Positions 5,760 to 13,808 of a stretch of DNA of 20,965 nt are shown here, one piece after another. The notes under the pieces were generated by a model that worked only from the letters and a program-made list of their open reading frames with translations, was not told the DNA's origin and did not search any database. The position numbers and the translations under genes were made by a program. Numbering within the stretch: position 1 is the stretch's first letter; each line of letters opens with the position of its first letter. The DNA is from an uncultured Roseburia sp. (GTDB lineage: Bacteria; Bacillota; Clostridia; Lachnospirales; Lachnospiraceae), in contig CAMTDY010000026.1 in assembly GCA_947070915.1 (NCBI GenBank), positions 1-20,965 on the forward strand, read 5' to 3'.

Positions 5760-6926
5760 TCACTCCCGCTGGCCTGCCGTCACCTTCGCTTTGGAATAAG
5801 CCAGTCCAATACCCACCAGCGCAGCGCCAAACAGCAACTGGATCCCCATGCTTTTCCATAGCTCTCCCATGGTCTGCCCCGGCACATAGTGATCGATCCA
5901 GTTCGCCGATGTGATGTACCAGTACGCCGGAAGAAAATGTGCCGCCTTGATAAGGCCCTCTCCCAGAAATTCCAGCGGTACAAATATCCCGCACAAAAAA
6001 CTCATACCCAGGGCGATGACATTGGAGATCATGTTCAGCACAGAGCTTTTCCTGACCACCTGACCTACCAGAAATACGATTCCCAGCGTCACCACCATAA
6101 AACAGAATACATTGAGACAGTACAGCATCCCCTGGAAACTAAACAGCTGACTCCGTTGTTTCATAGCCGCAAACGCCATCAGAAAATAACAGAGACAAAA
6201 GCCAATCTCTGTTGTTACCATGCCCCCATAAAGTTCAAAATTGGCCCGCTGCAGGGGATAACAGGAACAAAGATTCCGCTCCCTGACCTCTTTTTTGTGG
6301 AATACCACGAGGATCGGACCAATCCCCACGACAGAAATGGAGATAAAAATATAGGGGAAATAGGCAAAGAAATAGTATAGTGCCTGATGGCTGCTCTCCC
6401 TGCCTCCTTCTACCAGTTTTACCGATACCTTTTCCCTGCAGGCTTCTGCTGTTTTTTCCGCTGCCTGTTTTGGATCCAGACCTCCCGCCTGATAGGCTTT
6501 CGCAATAGCACTATACCTGCCTGTCATATTTTTAAAGGTCTCCGCATAGATGGTTCCGGGTATGCTGAGCACCTCTGGGCACACTGTTTTTCCACCCTCT
6601 GCCAATGACTTTCCATACCCTTTGGGGATCCGGATCACACAATTAATATTCCGGTTATAGAGTTCATCCTGAATCGTCTCTTTGTCGTCCTTTATCTGTA
6701 CTTCTTCATTTCCCTCTCTCAGATATGCCGCCATGCCCCGGCTCAGTTCCGACCCGTCTTCATCAAAGATCACAAGCCTGTGGGAATAAGCTTCAAACAT
6801 CCCTTTCTGGTTGTCCTCTCCCTGGTAGGACATAACTGTAGCAATACCTAAGAAGATCGCCAGATACATAATGATCTGACCCTTCTGCTTTTTTAATATC
6901 CGAAAGAAAACCTTATATACTTGCAT
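5760..6926 (-). CDS. ABC-2 type permease, second of the LnrMN-like pair
   Basis: This 388-residue permease of the ABC2_membrane_3 layout has one N-terminal membrane helix (about 17-33), a large extracytoplasmic domain (about 35-185), and five or six helices in the C-terminal half from YYFFAYFPYIFISISVVGIG onward. It pairs with the permease at 8046-6913 and the ATPase at 9001-8060. B. subtilis LnrN has nearly the same length and gene order. The likely role is export of, or self-protection from, a membrane-active compound. Its ATG at 6926 lies 14 nt inside the previous permease gene with GGAGG upstream, so translation is coupled. The substrate is unknown. It is the last gene of the exporter operon. 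Confidence 0.85.
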   Translation of the reverse strand: MQVYKVFFRILKKQKGQIIMYLAIFLGIATVMSYQGEDNQKGMFEAYSHRLVIFDEDGSELSRGMAAYLREGNEEVQIKDDKETIQDELYNRNINCVIRIPKGYGKSLAEGGKTVCPEVLSIPGTIYAETFKNMTGRYSAIAKAYQAGGLDPKQAAEKTAEACREKVSVKLVEGGRESSHQALYYFFAYFPYIFISISVVGIGPILVVFHKKEVRERNLCSCYPLQRANFELYGGMVTTEIGFCLCYFLMAFAAMKQRSQLFSFQGMLYCLNVFCFMVVTLGIVFLVGQVVRKSSVLNMISNVIALGMSFLCGIFVPLEFLGEGLIKAAHFLPAYWYITSANWIDHYVPGQTMGELWKSMGIQLLFGAALVGIGLAYSKAKVTAGQRE

Positions 6927-8046
6927 ACCGGCTCCTCCTTACCATAAAATAGCTTATCAGCGTCAATACCACAGCCCCTGCTCCCAGGCTGATCATATTT
7001 CCCCAGAAACGCTCGTCTGTCTCGTAAATATTTAGTGCGTAAAAAGAATCTGTGATCAATGCTGCCGGGTTGATATCATTGATAAACGGCAGGCTATGTT
7101 CGATGCTGTCCTTTATGCCGGATATCATCAGATCACTCATGGCACTGAGGGCAAGGCTGACACTTACCAGCACTCCCATCTTCCCTCCCTCGCCCAGCCG
7201 GGGAAGGGATCCCACAAATATACCTATTATGATCCCATAGCTGGTGCCAAGAAAAAGGAGGACCAGAATCTGGGGCAGATCATCCCCCAGTTCCAGACGC
7301 AACACAAATTTCATGTATACCAGCAGCAGAATTACAATGCTGTACTGCACGATCTCGCAGGCCGCAAAATCTGCCAGGATACTTTTTAATTTGTGCACCG
7401 GGATCATATTCCTGCGCTGTCCCAGAGCCGACACATTTGCCTGTATCTTCAGGATCCGGTCACAACCTGCAAAACTGGCAAAGAGACATACCATCGCCAA
7501 TACCGCATAAAAGAAGTTGATGATATTGTCCTGGTTTCCCTCTGTGGATTTCTTTTCCTCCACATACTCTGACTGGGATGTCAGTGCCGATACCGCCTGC
7601 ATGATCTTTTCCGGATGAATCTGCGCCACATCTGTTATTGTCTTCTGATACTGCACAAACTGATCCAGGATCATCTGCAGCAGCGTCTGCTCCATTTCGG
7701 ACTCTGCCACCTGCAGAGCAGGTTTTTCCCCCACCGTCAGTATCCCTTTTACCTCACCTGCCAGCAGCATTTCCTCAGCCTTTTCCCTAGTGGTCTCATG
7801 TATCTCCAGCAGCTGATCCTCCCCCTCTGCTGAGGCCATCTGGAGCATCTGCGTAAAGACCTCATTCTCACCCTCCTGCACTACCGCTGCCGGAATGACA
7901 TGGAACTGTTCTGTCGTCTCAAACAGATTGCCGAATGCCAGGTACATAAACGTGGTAAGGGCAAAGGGAAATGCCAGTGTCCAGAACACGATCTCCCTCG
8001 TCCGCAGAAGGGACATTAACCCATATTTTAATACATGTCGAAACAT
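6913..8046 (-). CDS. ABC-2 type permease, first of the LnrMN-like pair
   Basis: This 377-residue permease is built like its partner: one N-terminal helix (EIVFWTLAFPFALTTFMYLA), an extracytoplasmic segment of about 150 residues containing the family-typical KGILTVGEKPALQV, then about five helices starting at NIINFFYAVLAMVCLFASFA. In such exporters two different permeases form the pore over an ATPase dimer. Its start at 8046 has AGGAG close upstream and lies 13 nt after the ATPase stop, placing it in one operon with both neighbours. Gene sizes and order (ATPase, permease, permease, with a NarL-type two-component system alongside) match the Bacillus linearmycin resistance locus. That comparison is from memory and the substrate is inferred. 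Confidence 0.85.
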   Translation of the reverse strand: MFRHVLKYGLMSLLRTREIVFWTLAFPFALTTFMYLAFGNLFETTEQFHVIPAAVVQEGENEVFTQMLQMASAEGEDQLLEIHETTREKAEEMLLAGEVKGILTVGEKPALQVAESEMEQTLLQMILDQFVQYQKTITDVAQIHPEKIMQAVSALTSQSEYVEEKKSTEGNQDNIINFFYAVLAMVCLFASFAGCDRILKIQANVSALGQRRNMIPVHKLKSILADFAACEIVQYSIVILLLVYMKFVLRLELGDDLPQILVLLFLGTSYGIIIGIFVGSLPRLGEGGKMGVLVSVSLALSAMSDLMISGIKDSIEHSLPFINDINPAALITDSFYALNIYETDERFWGNMISLGAGAVVLTLISYFMVRRSRYASI

Positions 8047-8059
8047 TCTGCACTCCTTC

Positions 8060-9001
8060 CTACTGATCTCTCAGTTCTTTTCCTGTGATCTCAAGAAATA
8101 CGTCATTTAAAGTAGGCAGTTCCGTAAATACCCTGCCAAATGGGATCTCATCTGCATGAAGCAGCTCCAGTACATGGATCAGGTTTTGTCTGCCTCCGCT
8201 GAAACGGATAAGTAGGCGGCCCTCTTCAAACACCGCCTCATAGGCATGATCCAGATCCCGGAAATGAGCCAATTCCCCTTCTTCCATCTCCGGGATCTCC
8301 ACTGTGATAGTCTCTGTATTCTTGATCATTTTCTTTAATTCTTCTTTGGTGCCGATGGCTACATTCTGCCCCTTGTCCATGATAGCAATGCGGCTGCAGA
8401 TCTGTTCCACCTCTTCCATATAGTGGGAAGTATACACGATGGTAGCCCCATTTTTATTCAGTTCCACGATCCCTTCAAGAATCTTATTCCGGCTCTGGGG
8501 ATCCACTGCCACCGTCGGCTCATCAAAAAATATCAGCCTGGGTTTATGGGCGATGCCGCAGGCAATGTTCAGTCTTCTCAGCAGTCCGCCGGAGAGTTTC
8601 TTCGGATAAAACTTTCGGAACTCCTCCAGTTCTACAAACTGGATCGCCTCTTCCACATACTTCTTCCTCGTCTCCTTGTCCTTGACATAAAGCCCGCAGA
8701 AATAGTCGATATTTTCATATACTGTGAGTTCATCAAAAACGGCTACATTCTGCAGTACCACTCCGATGTCCCTCTTGCTGTCATAAGAATCCGGACGCAT
8801 TTCTTTTCCAAATACCTGGATCCTGCCTTTGTCATAACTGAGCAGGGACAGAATACAACTGATCGCCGTGGTCTTTCCAGAACCATTCGGCCCCAGAAGC
8901 CCGAAGATCTCTCCCTCCTGAATTGTCAGATTAAAATGATCCAGTGCCACCAGTTCTTTATAGCGTTTTACCAGGTTTTCTACCTTAATCACTGCTGCCA
9001 T
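8060..9001 (-). CDS. ABC exporter ATPase, LnrL-like
   Basis: This 313-residue ATPase has all nucleotide-binding motifs: Walker A GPNGSGKT (37-44), Q-loop Gln84 in VVLQN, signature LSGGL (136-140), Walker B LIFFDEP (156-162) and switch His193 in YTSHYMEE. The ~90-residue C-terminal extension past the core is usual for drug and lipid-type ABC-2 exporters. It energises the two permeases encoded just downstream. The signature reads LSGGLLRR, not the commoner LSGGMKRR. The start at 9001 has AGGAGGAG spaced well, and a TATAAT lies 30 nt upstream. The gene diverges from a sensor kinase gene, which suggests the two-component system controls it. Confidence 0.92.
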   Translation of the reverse strand: MAAVIKVENLVKRYKELVALDHFNLTIQEGEIFGLLGPNGSGKTTAISCILSLLSYDKGRIQVFGKEMRPDSYDSKRDIGVVLQNVAVFDELTVYENIDYFCGLYVKDKETRKKYVEEAIQFVELEEFRKFYPKKLSGGLLRRLNIACGIAHKPRLIFFDEPTVAVDPQSRNKILEGIVELNKNGATIVYTSHYMEEVEQICSRIAIMDKGQNVAIGTKEELKKMIKNTETITVEIPEMEEGELAHFRDLDHAYEAVFEEGRLLIRFSGGRQNLIHVLELLHADEIPFGRVFTELPTLNDVFLEITGKELRDQ

Positions 9002-9030
9002 AAAATCTCCTCCTTTTTGATCATATCATA

Positions 9031-9060
9031 ATTATAAATGATACTTCCTCGTTTCGGAAG
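9031..9060 (-). promoter_or_regulatory. Promoter for the LnrLMN-like exporter operon
   Basis: The minus strand has a perfect -10 TATAAT (9036-9031) and a poor -35 (TTCCGA, 9059-9054) at 17 bp. The -35 region overlaps a small inverted repeat, CTTCC (9044-9048) and GGAAG (9056-9060). A weak -35 with a dyad over it would suit an activated promoter. Confidence 0.45.
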
Positions 9061-9082
9061 TGAACCCTATCATGTTTTACCT

Positions 9083-9096
9083 ATGACATTTGTCAT
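9083..9096. promoter_or_regulatory. Palindrome ATGACA-tt-TGTCAT, candidate operator
   Basis: Perfect 6-bp arms around a 2-bp centre end exactly where the -35 of the kinase promoter begins. NarL/LuxR-type regulators bind short dyads of this size, so the co-encoded regulator at 10288 is the likely ligand. The site also lies about 50 bp upstream of the exporter -10 and could serve both directions. Confidence 0.55.
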
Positions 9097-9125
9097 TTGT
9101 TATTTTTACACTTTTGAAGTATACT
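9097..9125 (+). promoter_or_regulatory. Promoter for the two-component operon
   Basis: The -35 TTGTTA (9097-9102) and -10 TATACT (9120-9125) are separated by 17 bp. The predicted start near 9132 lies downstream of the in-frame alternatives at 9038 and 9083, which supports the kinase start at 9164. Confidence 0.65.
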
Positions 9126-9163
9126 TAAAAAAGATATCAAAAATGAAGAGGAAGGGGGATACT

Positions 9164-10234
9164 ATGCAGGATCTGGGCAATAAACTGCTGCTTTATCTGG
9201 CTGGCTGTTATATTATCTGGTGCCTGGGTGTGAACGATCGAGCGGTCATCGTTGCCACCCTGTCCCTGTTATTAAGCTGTCAGTGCAGCTTTTTCAAGGA
9301 TACCATAATCTGTGATATACTGGTGCTGCTAAGTTCCTTCTTGTGCCTTATTGTCACAGGTTTTTCCCCCTATCTCCCCCTGTTTATATATGATGCCCTA
9401 TACCGCCGCCAGAAGCTTTTGCTGGTGGCGGGGGCTCTCGCCGGGATCCGTTCCCTTTTATGGCTTCCGGTACCGCTTTGCTTTCCGTATCTCCTGCTGT
9501 TTTCCTTTAGTTTCTTACTTGCCGGATATACTGGAAAAAATCAAGAACTTCTGCGGGAACTACACCTCATAAGGGACCGGAGCACCGAAGCTGAGATCCA
9601 TCTGAAAGAACGCAATCAGGCACTGATGCAAAAACAGGATTCAGAAATACACGCAGCGACACTTTCTGAGCGGAACCGTATTGCCAGAGAGATCCACGAT
9701 AATGTGGGGCACATGCTGACCCGTTCCATCTTACAGACCGGCGCCCTCAAAGTCATCAACCGGGATCCAGCGCTGGAAGAACCTCTGGATACGCTGAAAG
9801 GCACATTAAATACTGCCATGACCAGCATCCGCACCAGCGTCCACGACCTCCACGACGAATCCATTGACCTTCAGAACGTTTTGCAGGAGATCGCATCAGC
9901 TGCCCCGGATCTTTCCATCCATCTGGAATATGATGTGGATCAGGAGCTGCCCAGAGAGATAAAATATGCATTTATTTCAATCGTTAAAGAGGCGGTCAAT
10001 AACATCCACAAACACAGCAGCGGCGATTCCGGCAGAATTATTGTAAGGGAACACCCCGGCTTCTATCTGCTGCAGATCCGCGATAACGGTTCTCCTGGCA
10101 AACTGCCGGAAAATACGGACGGCATCGGGCTCTCCGGGATCCAGGACCGGGTACAGTCCCTGGGGGGAACCCTTCGAATCAGCACGGAACAGGGGTTTTT
10201 TATAAATATTTCGATCACAAAAAAAGCCAGGTGA
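9164..10234 (+). CDS. NarL-family sensor histidine kinase (LnrJ/LiaS/DesK type)
   Basis: This 356-residue kinase has about five membrane helices in the first 120 residues with little extracytoplasmic sequence, so it probably senses within the membrane (intramembrane sensing is typical of LnrJ- and DesK-like kinases). A coiled coil (125-165) leads into a HisKA_3 domain: LSERNRIAREIHDNVGHML, with His178 the phospho-acceptor. The ATPase domain shows KEAVNNIHKHSSG, LQIRDNGS and GIGLSGIQDRVQSLGG. The start at 9164 is chosen because GGAAGGGGG precedes it and the promoter sits just upstream; the longer reading from 9038 begins before that promoter. It is followed by its response regulator 53 nt later and is divergent from the exporter it probably controls. 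Confidence 0.9.
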   Translation: MQDLGNKLLLYLAGCYIIWCLGVNDRAVIVATLSLLLSCQCSFFKDTIICDILVLLSSFLCLIVTGFSPYLPLFIYDALYRRQKLLLVAGALAGIRSLLWLPVPLCFPYLLLFSFSFLLAGYTGKNQELLRELHLIRDRSTEAEIHLKERNQALMQKQDSEIHAATLSERNRIAREIHDNVGHMLTRSILQTGALKVINRDPALEEPLDTLKGTLNTAMTSIRTSVHDLHDESIDLQNVLQEIASAAPDLSIHLEYDVDQELPREIKYAFISIVKEAVNNIHKHSSGDSGRIIVREHPGFYLLQIRDNGSPGKLPENTDGIGLSGIQDRVQSLGGTLRISTEQGFFINISITKKAR

Positions 10235-10287
10235 GATGCAAAAACCATGGCAAGGATATTTTACTATGAAAAATTGGGGGATTTTTT

Positions 10288-10920
10288 ATGAAAGTTCTGA
10301 TCATTGATGACGATAAGCTCGTCTCTCTTTCTCTGAAAACAATACTGGAAGCCAGTGGACAGGTAGAGATCGCAGGAATTGGAAATAGTGGTGGGGAGGC
10401 AGTAGAACTGTATGACTCGCTGGCCCCGGACATCCTTCTCATGGATATCCGCATGGAGGGCATGACCGGACTGGAAGCAGGAGTGCATATCCTGTCTGCA
10501 CATCCAGAAGCTAAAATTTTATTTCTGACCACCTTTTCTGATGATGAATACATCGTAAAGGCATTAAAAATGGGAGCAAAAGGGTATATACTCAAGCAGA
10601 ATTTTGAGAGTATCCTTCCAGCGCTTCTCGCAGTAGAAGGAGGGCAGAATGTATTTGGCGATGAAATCACTGGCAGGCTTCCCAGTCTTATGGGCACGCC
10701 TGCCAGTGGTCCGGACTATAAAAAATATGATCTCTCCGAGAGGGAACAAAAACTGATCTCACTGGTAGCAGAGGGGCTGAACAACCGGGAGATCGCGGAA
10801 AAACTCTATCTCAGCGAGGGTACGGTCCGCAACTATCTCAGCAGTATTCTGGAAAAGCTGGAACTGCGGGACCGGACCCAGCTGGCTGTATTTTATTATA
10901 GAGGAGATAACTGGTCATAA
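10288..10920 (+). CDS. NarL-family response regulator (LnrK-like)
   Basis: This 210-residue regulator has a receiver domain with acidic pocket DDD (7-9), phospho-acceptor Asp53 in LLMDIRM, and the Lys of the LKQNF motif. A LuxR-type helix-turn-helix (about 147-205) holds LSEREQKLISLVAEGLNNRE, IAEKLYLSEGTV and RNYLSSILEKL. It is the partner of the kinase just upstream, and its size equals that of LnrK from B. subtilis. The ribosome binding site is GGGGG about 7 nt before the ATG. The likely targets are the exporter promoter and its own operon through the palindrome at 9083-9096. Its last 25 bp overlap the end of the convergent zinc-ribbon gene. Confidence 0.92.
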   Translation: MKVLIIDDDKLVSLSLKTILEASGQVEIAGIGNSGGEAVELYDSLAPDILLMDIRMEGMTGLEAGVHILSAHPEAKILFLTTFSDDEYIVKALKMGAKGYILKQNFESILPALLAVEGGQNVFGDEITGRLPSLMGTPASGPDYKKYDLSEREQKLISLVAEGLNNREIAEKLYLSEGTVRNYLSSILEKLELRDRTQLAVFYYRGDNWS

Positions 10921-12740
10921 TCCTCCAGATCAACATCTTCTGTATCAAAATCCTCCAGATCGTTTTCTTTCAAGTCGTACTCAGCATAGGGATCGATGGT
11001 ATTTTGTTCTATGATAGATTCAATTAAATTTATATAGGCGCTCAGATCCACACCGCATTTTTCCTTAATACTCTCAAGAACTTTCTCTGGATCCGCCTCT
11101 TTGTTATATGCTTCCATGGCATCATCATTTGAGGCATCGCAGAGTTCATCTCCCTCACCCGGCTTCTTGATCTCTGGCACATCCTTCTGGTCCGAGAGAA
11201 CCGTAAGGGTGACAAGCTTGTCACCGCCACATAGGACAGAGATGGAGCTGTTACTATTTTCTTTATCACCTTTCACATCAAACTGAAGTGAATAGCTGCT
11301 GAAAGTTGTACCGGAACTGGAAAGGGTAACACTTCCATTCATATATCCCTCTGCCAGTTTATCTTCATCCAGATCTGTCACCTTTATGGTCACCAGATCC
11401 TTTGTGCTCACAATATTCTCCTCAGATGGATTGATGGATTCATCAAGGCTCACTTTATATTCCCCGGAAATCTTTCCATCTTTACGGATTCCTTTCCCTG
11501 CCAGACTGACATAGGTCACACCATTGAGGGCAAAGGACAATTCTGTTCCAATCTCTGAGCCGTTCTCCGGCTGGATAAAGGTCATCGTAATTGTCTCACC
11601 ATCTTTTGACTTAAGATTGATCACACGCCCTGCGATCTTTCCGTCACCATCCACATACACATCCATGACCATCTGAAGGTCTTCATCCGTCACCTCACCT
11701 TCCTGTGAATTTAAATCATCTATTCCTTCCTGCAGGCTTTTTGAGAACGAATCGTATGCACCTTCACCAAACTTATCTGCCATGGCTTTGATATTTGGAT
11801 CGTCTTTCATGTTATTCATCATATCTTTAAGGACAGCAAAAAGCTCTTTTCCCTTACAGGTTACAGTAAATTTGGTATAGTTCCCCTTTACCTCCCCTGC
11901 CTCCAGCTCCCCGGAGGATTTTTCCACAGAATCCATCTTGCGGATGGCAATGTCAGAATAAGTAACCAGCAGGTTCCTCATATTCTCAGGTTCAGGTAAA
12001 TAAGACAACCCTCCATTGAGAAACATGTTTCCGCCGCCCAGATTGGAATTTTGGGATAATTTCAGGCTTTCCGAAAAATCTATATATTTTGAAGAAATCT
12101 CCGGAATCTGCACATATCCTTCGCTATTGGCCATATCAATATACATATCCAGGGTGATCACATCCTGACCGTTGATGCAGCCCCGGATCCGGCTTTGCGA
12201 AACGCCGCCGCTCCTTTTCCTGCTTACCACAAGCCCTGCATCATTCAGAGCAGAAAAATCCGTCCCTGTCATCGACAGCATCGTCTTAAGGGTCTGCCCC
12301 AGCTCCAGCTTGTATGTTGCATTTTCCTTCCACTCATCCGCACATAAACGGTCATAGTATGCCTTGTACTGATTGGAAAAAACCTCCGCCCCGGCATCCC
12401 GGTTCTTAGTCTCCACATACTGATAGTATTCTGCTGTACTGCCAAAATTTTTCTTAATAAAATTAGCGATCTGGGCATGGGCAGTCACACCGATCCCAAT
12501 AAGCAGCACAAGTACTGCCGCAGCCACGATCCCCGCCGTCTTCCTTCTCTTACTCTTCCCTGGCAGCTTAACGTCCGCTTCCTGTCCGGCATCTTCAAAT
12601 TCATAATATGCCTTATCTCCTGCTTCCTCAGTCCCTTTTTCTTCTGGAACTTCAGACATCCCGGGCTCCGCCTTCTGACCGCACACCGGACAGAAAGTTT
12701 CTCCCTCCGGCACCTCGCTGTTGCAATTCTTACAGATCAA
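10896..12740 (-). CDS. Membrane-anchored zinc-ribbon protein of unknown function
   Basis: This 614-residue protein begins with a four-cysteine zinc ribbon (Cys3, Cys6, Cys17, Cys20). An acidic linker and basic KSKRRK lead to a single membrane helix (about 69-90), then an extracytoplasmic region of about 520 residues rich in beta-type segments (for example NGQDVITLDMYIDMANSEGY, MDVYVDGDGKIAGRVINLKS). It ends in a very acidic tail (DLKENDLEDFDTEDVDLEDY). The cytosolic ribbon-helix-outside layout recalls TcaA-like envelope proteins in Firmicutes, but I recognise no named domain outside. The start is a TTG at 12740-12738 behind AGGAGGAG; no ATG fits as well and the Cys pair would otherwise be lost. 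It is monocistronic from its own promoter and converges on the response regulator. Confidence 0.85.
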   Translation of the reverse strand: MICKNCNSEVPEGETFCPVCGQKAEPGMSEVPEEKGTEEAGDKAYYEFEDAGQEADVKLPGKSKRRKTAGIVAAAVLVLLIGIGVTAHAQIANFIKKNFGSTAEYYQYVETKNRDAGAEVFSNQYKAYYDRLCADEWKENATYKLELGQTLKTMLSMTGTDFSALNDAGLVVSRKRSGGVSQSRIRGCINGQDVITLDMYIDMANSEGYVQIPEISSKYIDFSESLKLSQNSNLGGGNMFLNGGLSYLPEPENMRNLLVTYSDIAIRKMDSVEKSSGELEAGEVKGNYTKFTVTCKGKELFAVLKDMMNNMKDDPNIKAMADKFGEGAYDSFSKSLQEGIDDLNSQEGEVTDEDLQMVMDVYVDGDGKIAGRVINLKSKDGETITMTFIQPENGSEIGTELSFALNGVTYVSLAGKGIRKDGKISGEYKVSLDESINPSEENIVSTKDLVTIKVTDLDEDKLAEGYMNGSVTLSSSGTTFSSYSLQFDVKGDKENSNSSISVLCGGDKLVTLTVLSDQKDVPEIKKPGEGDELCDASNDDAMEAYNKEADPEKVLESIKEKCGVDLSAYINLIESIIEQNTIDPYAEYDLKENDLEDFDTEDVDLEDYDQLSPL

Positions 12741-12811
12741 TAAAATCTCCTCCTTTGGTTTATCCAGTTCTTTTCATTATATGTAATCTTTTAACAATCG
12801 GATATACCTTC

Positions 12812-12840
12812 ATTATAGAGCAAATTATGAAAAAAAGCAA
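12812..12840 (-). promoter_or_regulatory. Promoter for the zinc-ribbon protein gene
   Basis: The minus strand has -35 TTGCTT (12840-12835), a 17-bp spacer and -10 TATAAT (12817-12812), about 72 nt before the TTG start. A second TATAAT closer to the gene lacks a -35 at the right distance. Confidence 0.5.
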
Positions 12841-12861
12841 CCAAATGGTAAGAGGCTGTTG

Positions 12862-12891
12862 TTGACCATATCTCAACTACCATGTTATAAT
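12862..12891 (+). promoter_or_regulatory. Promoter for the chemoreceptor gene (and probably the second exporter)
   Basis: The -35 TTGACC (12862-12867) and -10 TATAAT (12886-12891) lie 18 bp apart, a strong housekeeping-type promoter. The start near 12898 excludes the in-frame ATG at 12859 and supports 12955. Confidence 0.7.
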
Positions 12892-12954
12892 ACAAGTAAA
12901 GAAAAAAACATTGAACTACATACAGAATACCATAAAAAGGAGGCAATACATAAC

Positions 12955-13773
12955 ATGAACGAAAAATTACAGTATCTCGTTGATAATCTTGACATCATAA
13001 GCCAGTTATTTGACAAAGAACTGATCCTGTCCGTTATGGATAGAGACAGGATTGTGCAGGGCTTCTCCCTGCCACCAGGGATCCCGCCGCAATTTGAGGT
13101 TGGTTCTGTATTTGAGGACCCCAGCAAAACCTTTGATGAAGTAATCGCAACAGGAACTACAAAACACAATTATCTGCCCAAAGAAATCATGGGATTTCCG
13201 ATAGAAGGAAATCTGGTCCCGGTCAAAGATAACGGTGAAGTGGTGGGGTGCATCATCTGTTCTTATTCCGTGGAAGGCAGGGAGAAGATTAAGGATATCG
13301 CCACGAGGTTCCAGGAATCCATTCAGGAAATCGACGAGTCGATCCAGAATGTGATCGGCGGCATCGAGAATCTGTTCCAAATGCTGACAAATATGAACAA
13401 GATGACTTCCGATGTAGAGAAAGACGTGACAGAAGCGGCGAATGTTGTAAATAAGATCAGCAATAATGCCTCACAATCCAATATACTTGCACTCAACGCT
13501 TCCATTGAGGCTGCGCGAAGCGGAGAAGCAGGCAGGGGATTTGCAGTTGTCGCTACACAGATGGGAAAACTGGCAGAAGACAGTGGCAGCTCTGCTACAG
13601 AAATAAAGAGAACTTTATCTGAGATTGTTACCCATCTTGAAACCATCGTAGACTCCATTAAAGATGCGAATGATGTGGCAAAAAGCCATATAGACAGCAT
13701 AAGTTCCATCCGAAATACGCTGGAACAGACGATTGATGTTGCCAAAGAACTGGAAAATGATATAAAATTATAA
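12955..13773 (+). CDS. Small soluble methyl-accepting chemotaxis-type protein
   Basis: This 272-residue protein has no membrane segment. An N-terminal domain of about 105 residues looks like a compact sensory fold (MDRDRIVQGFSL, then NLVPVKDNGEVVGCIICSYS). A coiled coil (about 108-272) carries the conserved receptor tip, SQSNILALNASIEAARSGEA and GRGFAVVATQMGKLAE. The tip is the CheA/CheW contact in chemoreceptors. Length and layout resemble cytosolic receptors such as B. subtilis YfmS; the ligand is unknown. The start at 12955 has AGGAGG 11 nt upstream, slightly long. No terminator is seen before the ATPase gene 35 nt downstream, so the three exporter genes are probably co-transcribed. No other chemotaxis gene is in the window. 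Confidence 0.9.
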   Translation: MNEKLQYLVDNLDIISQLFDKELILSVMDRDRIVQGFSLPPGIPPQFEVGSVFEDPSKTFDEVIATGTTKHNYLPKEIMGFPIEGNLVPVKDNGEVVGCIICSYSVEGREKIKDIATRFQESIQEIDESIQNVIGGIENLFQMLTNMNKMTSDVEKDVTEAANVVNKISNNASQSNILALNASIEAARSGEAGRGFAVVATQMGKLAEDSGSSATEIKRTLSEIVTHLETIVDSIKDANDVAKSHIDSISSIRNTLEQTIDVAKELENDIKL

Positions 13774-13808
13774 ATCAATACGAGCCAAACCTTGTCTGGA
13801 GGTATACT

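Noticed and set aside
9038..9163. N-terminal extension of the sensor kinase
   Set aside because: It includes the palindrome and both promoter hexamers; GGAAGGGGG marks the start at 9164.
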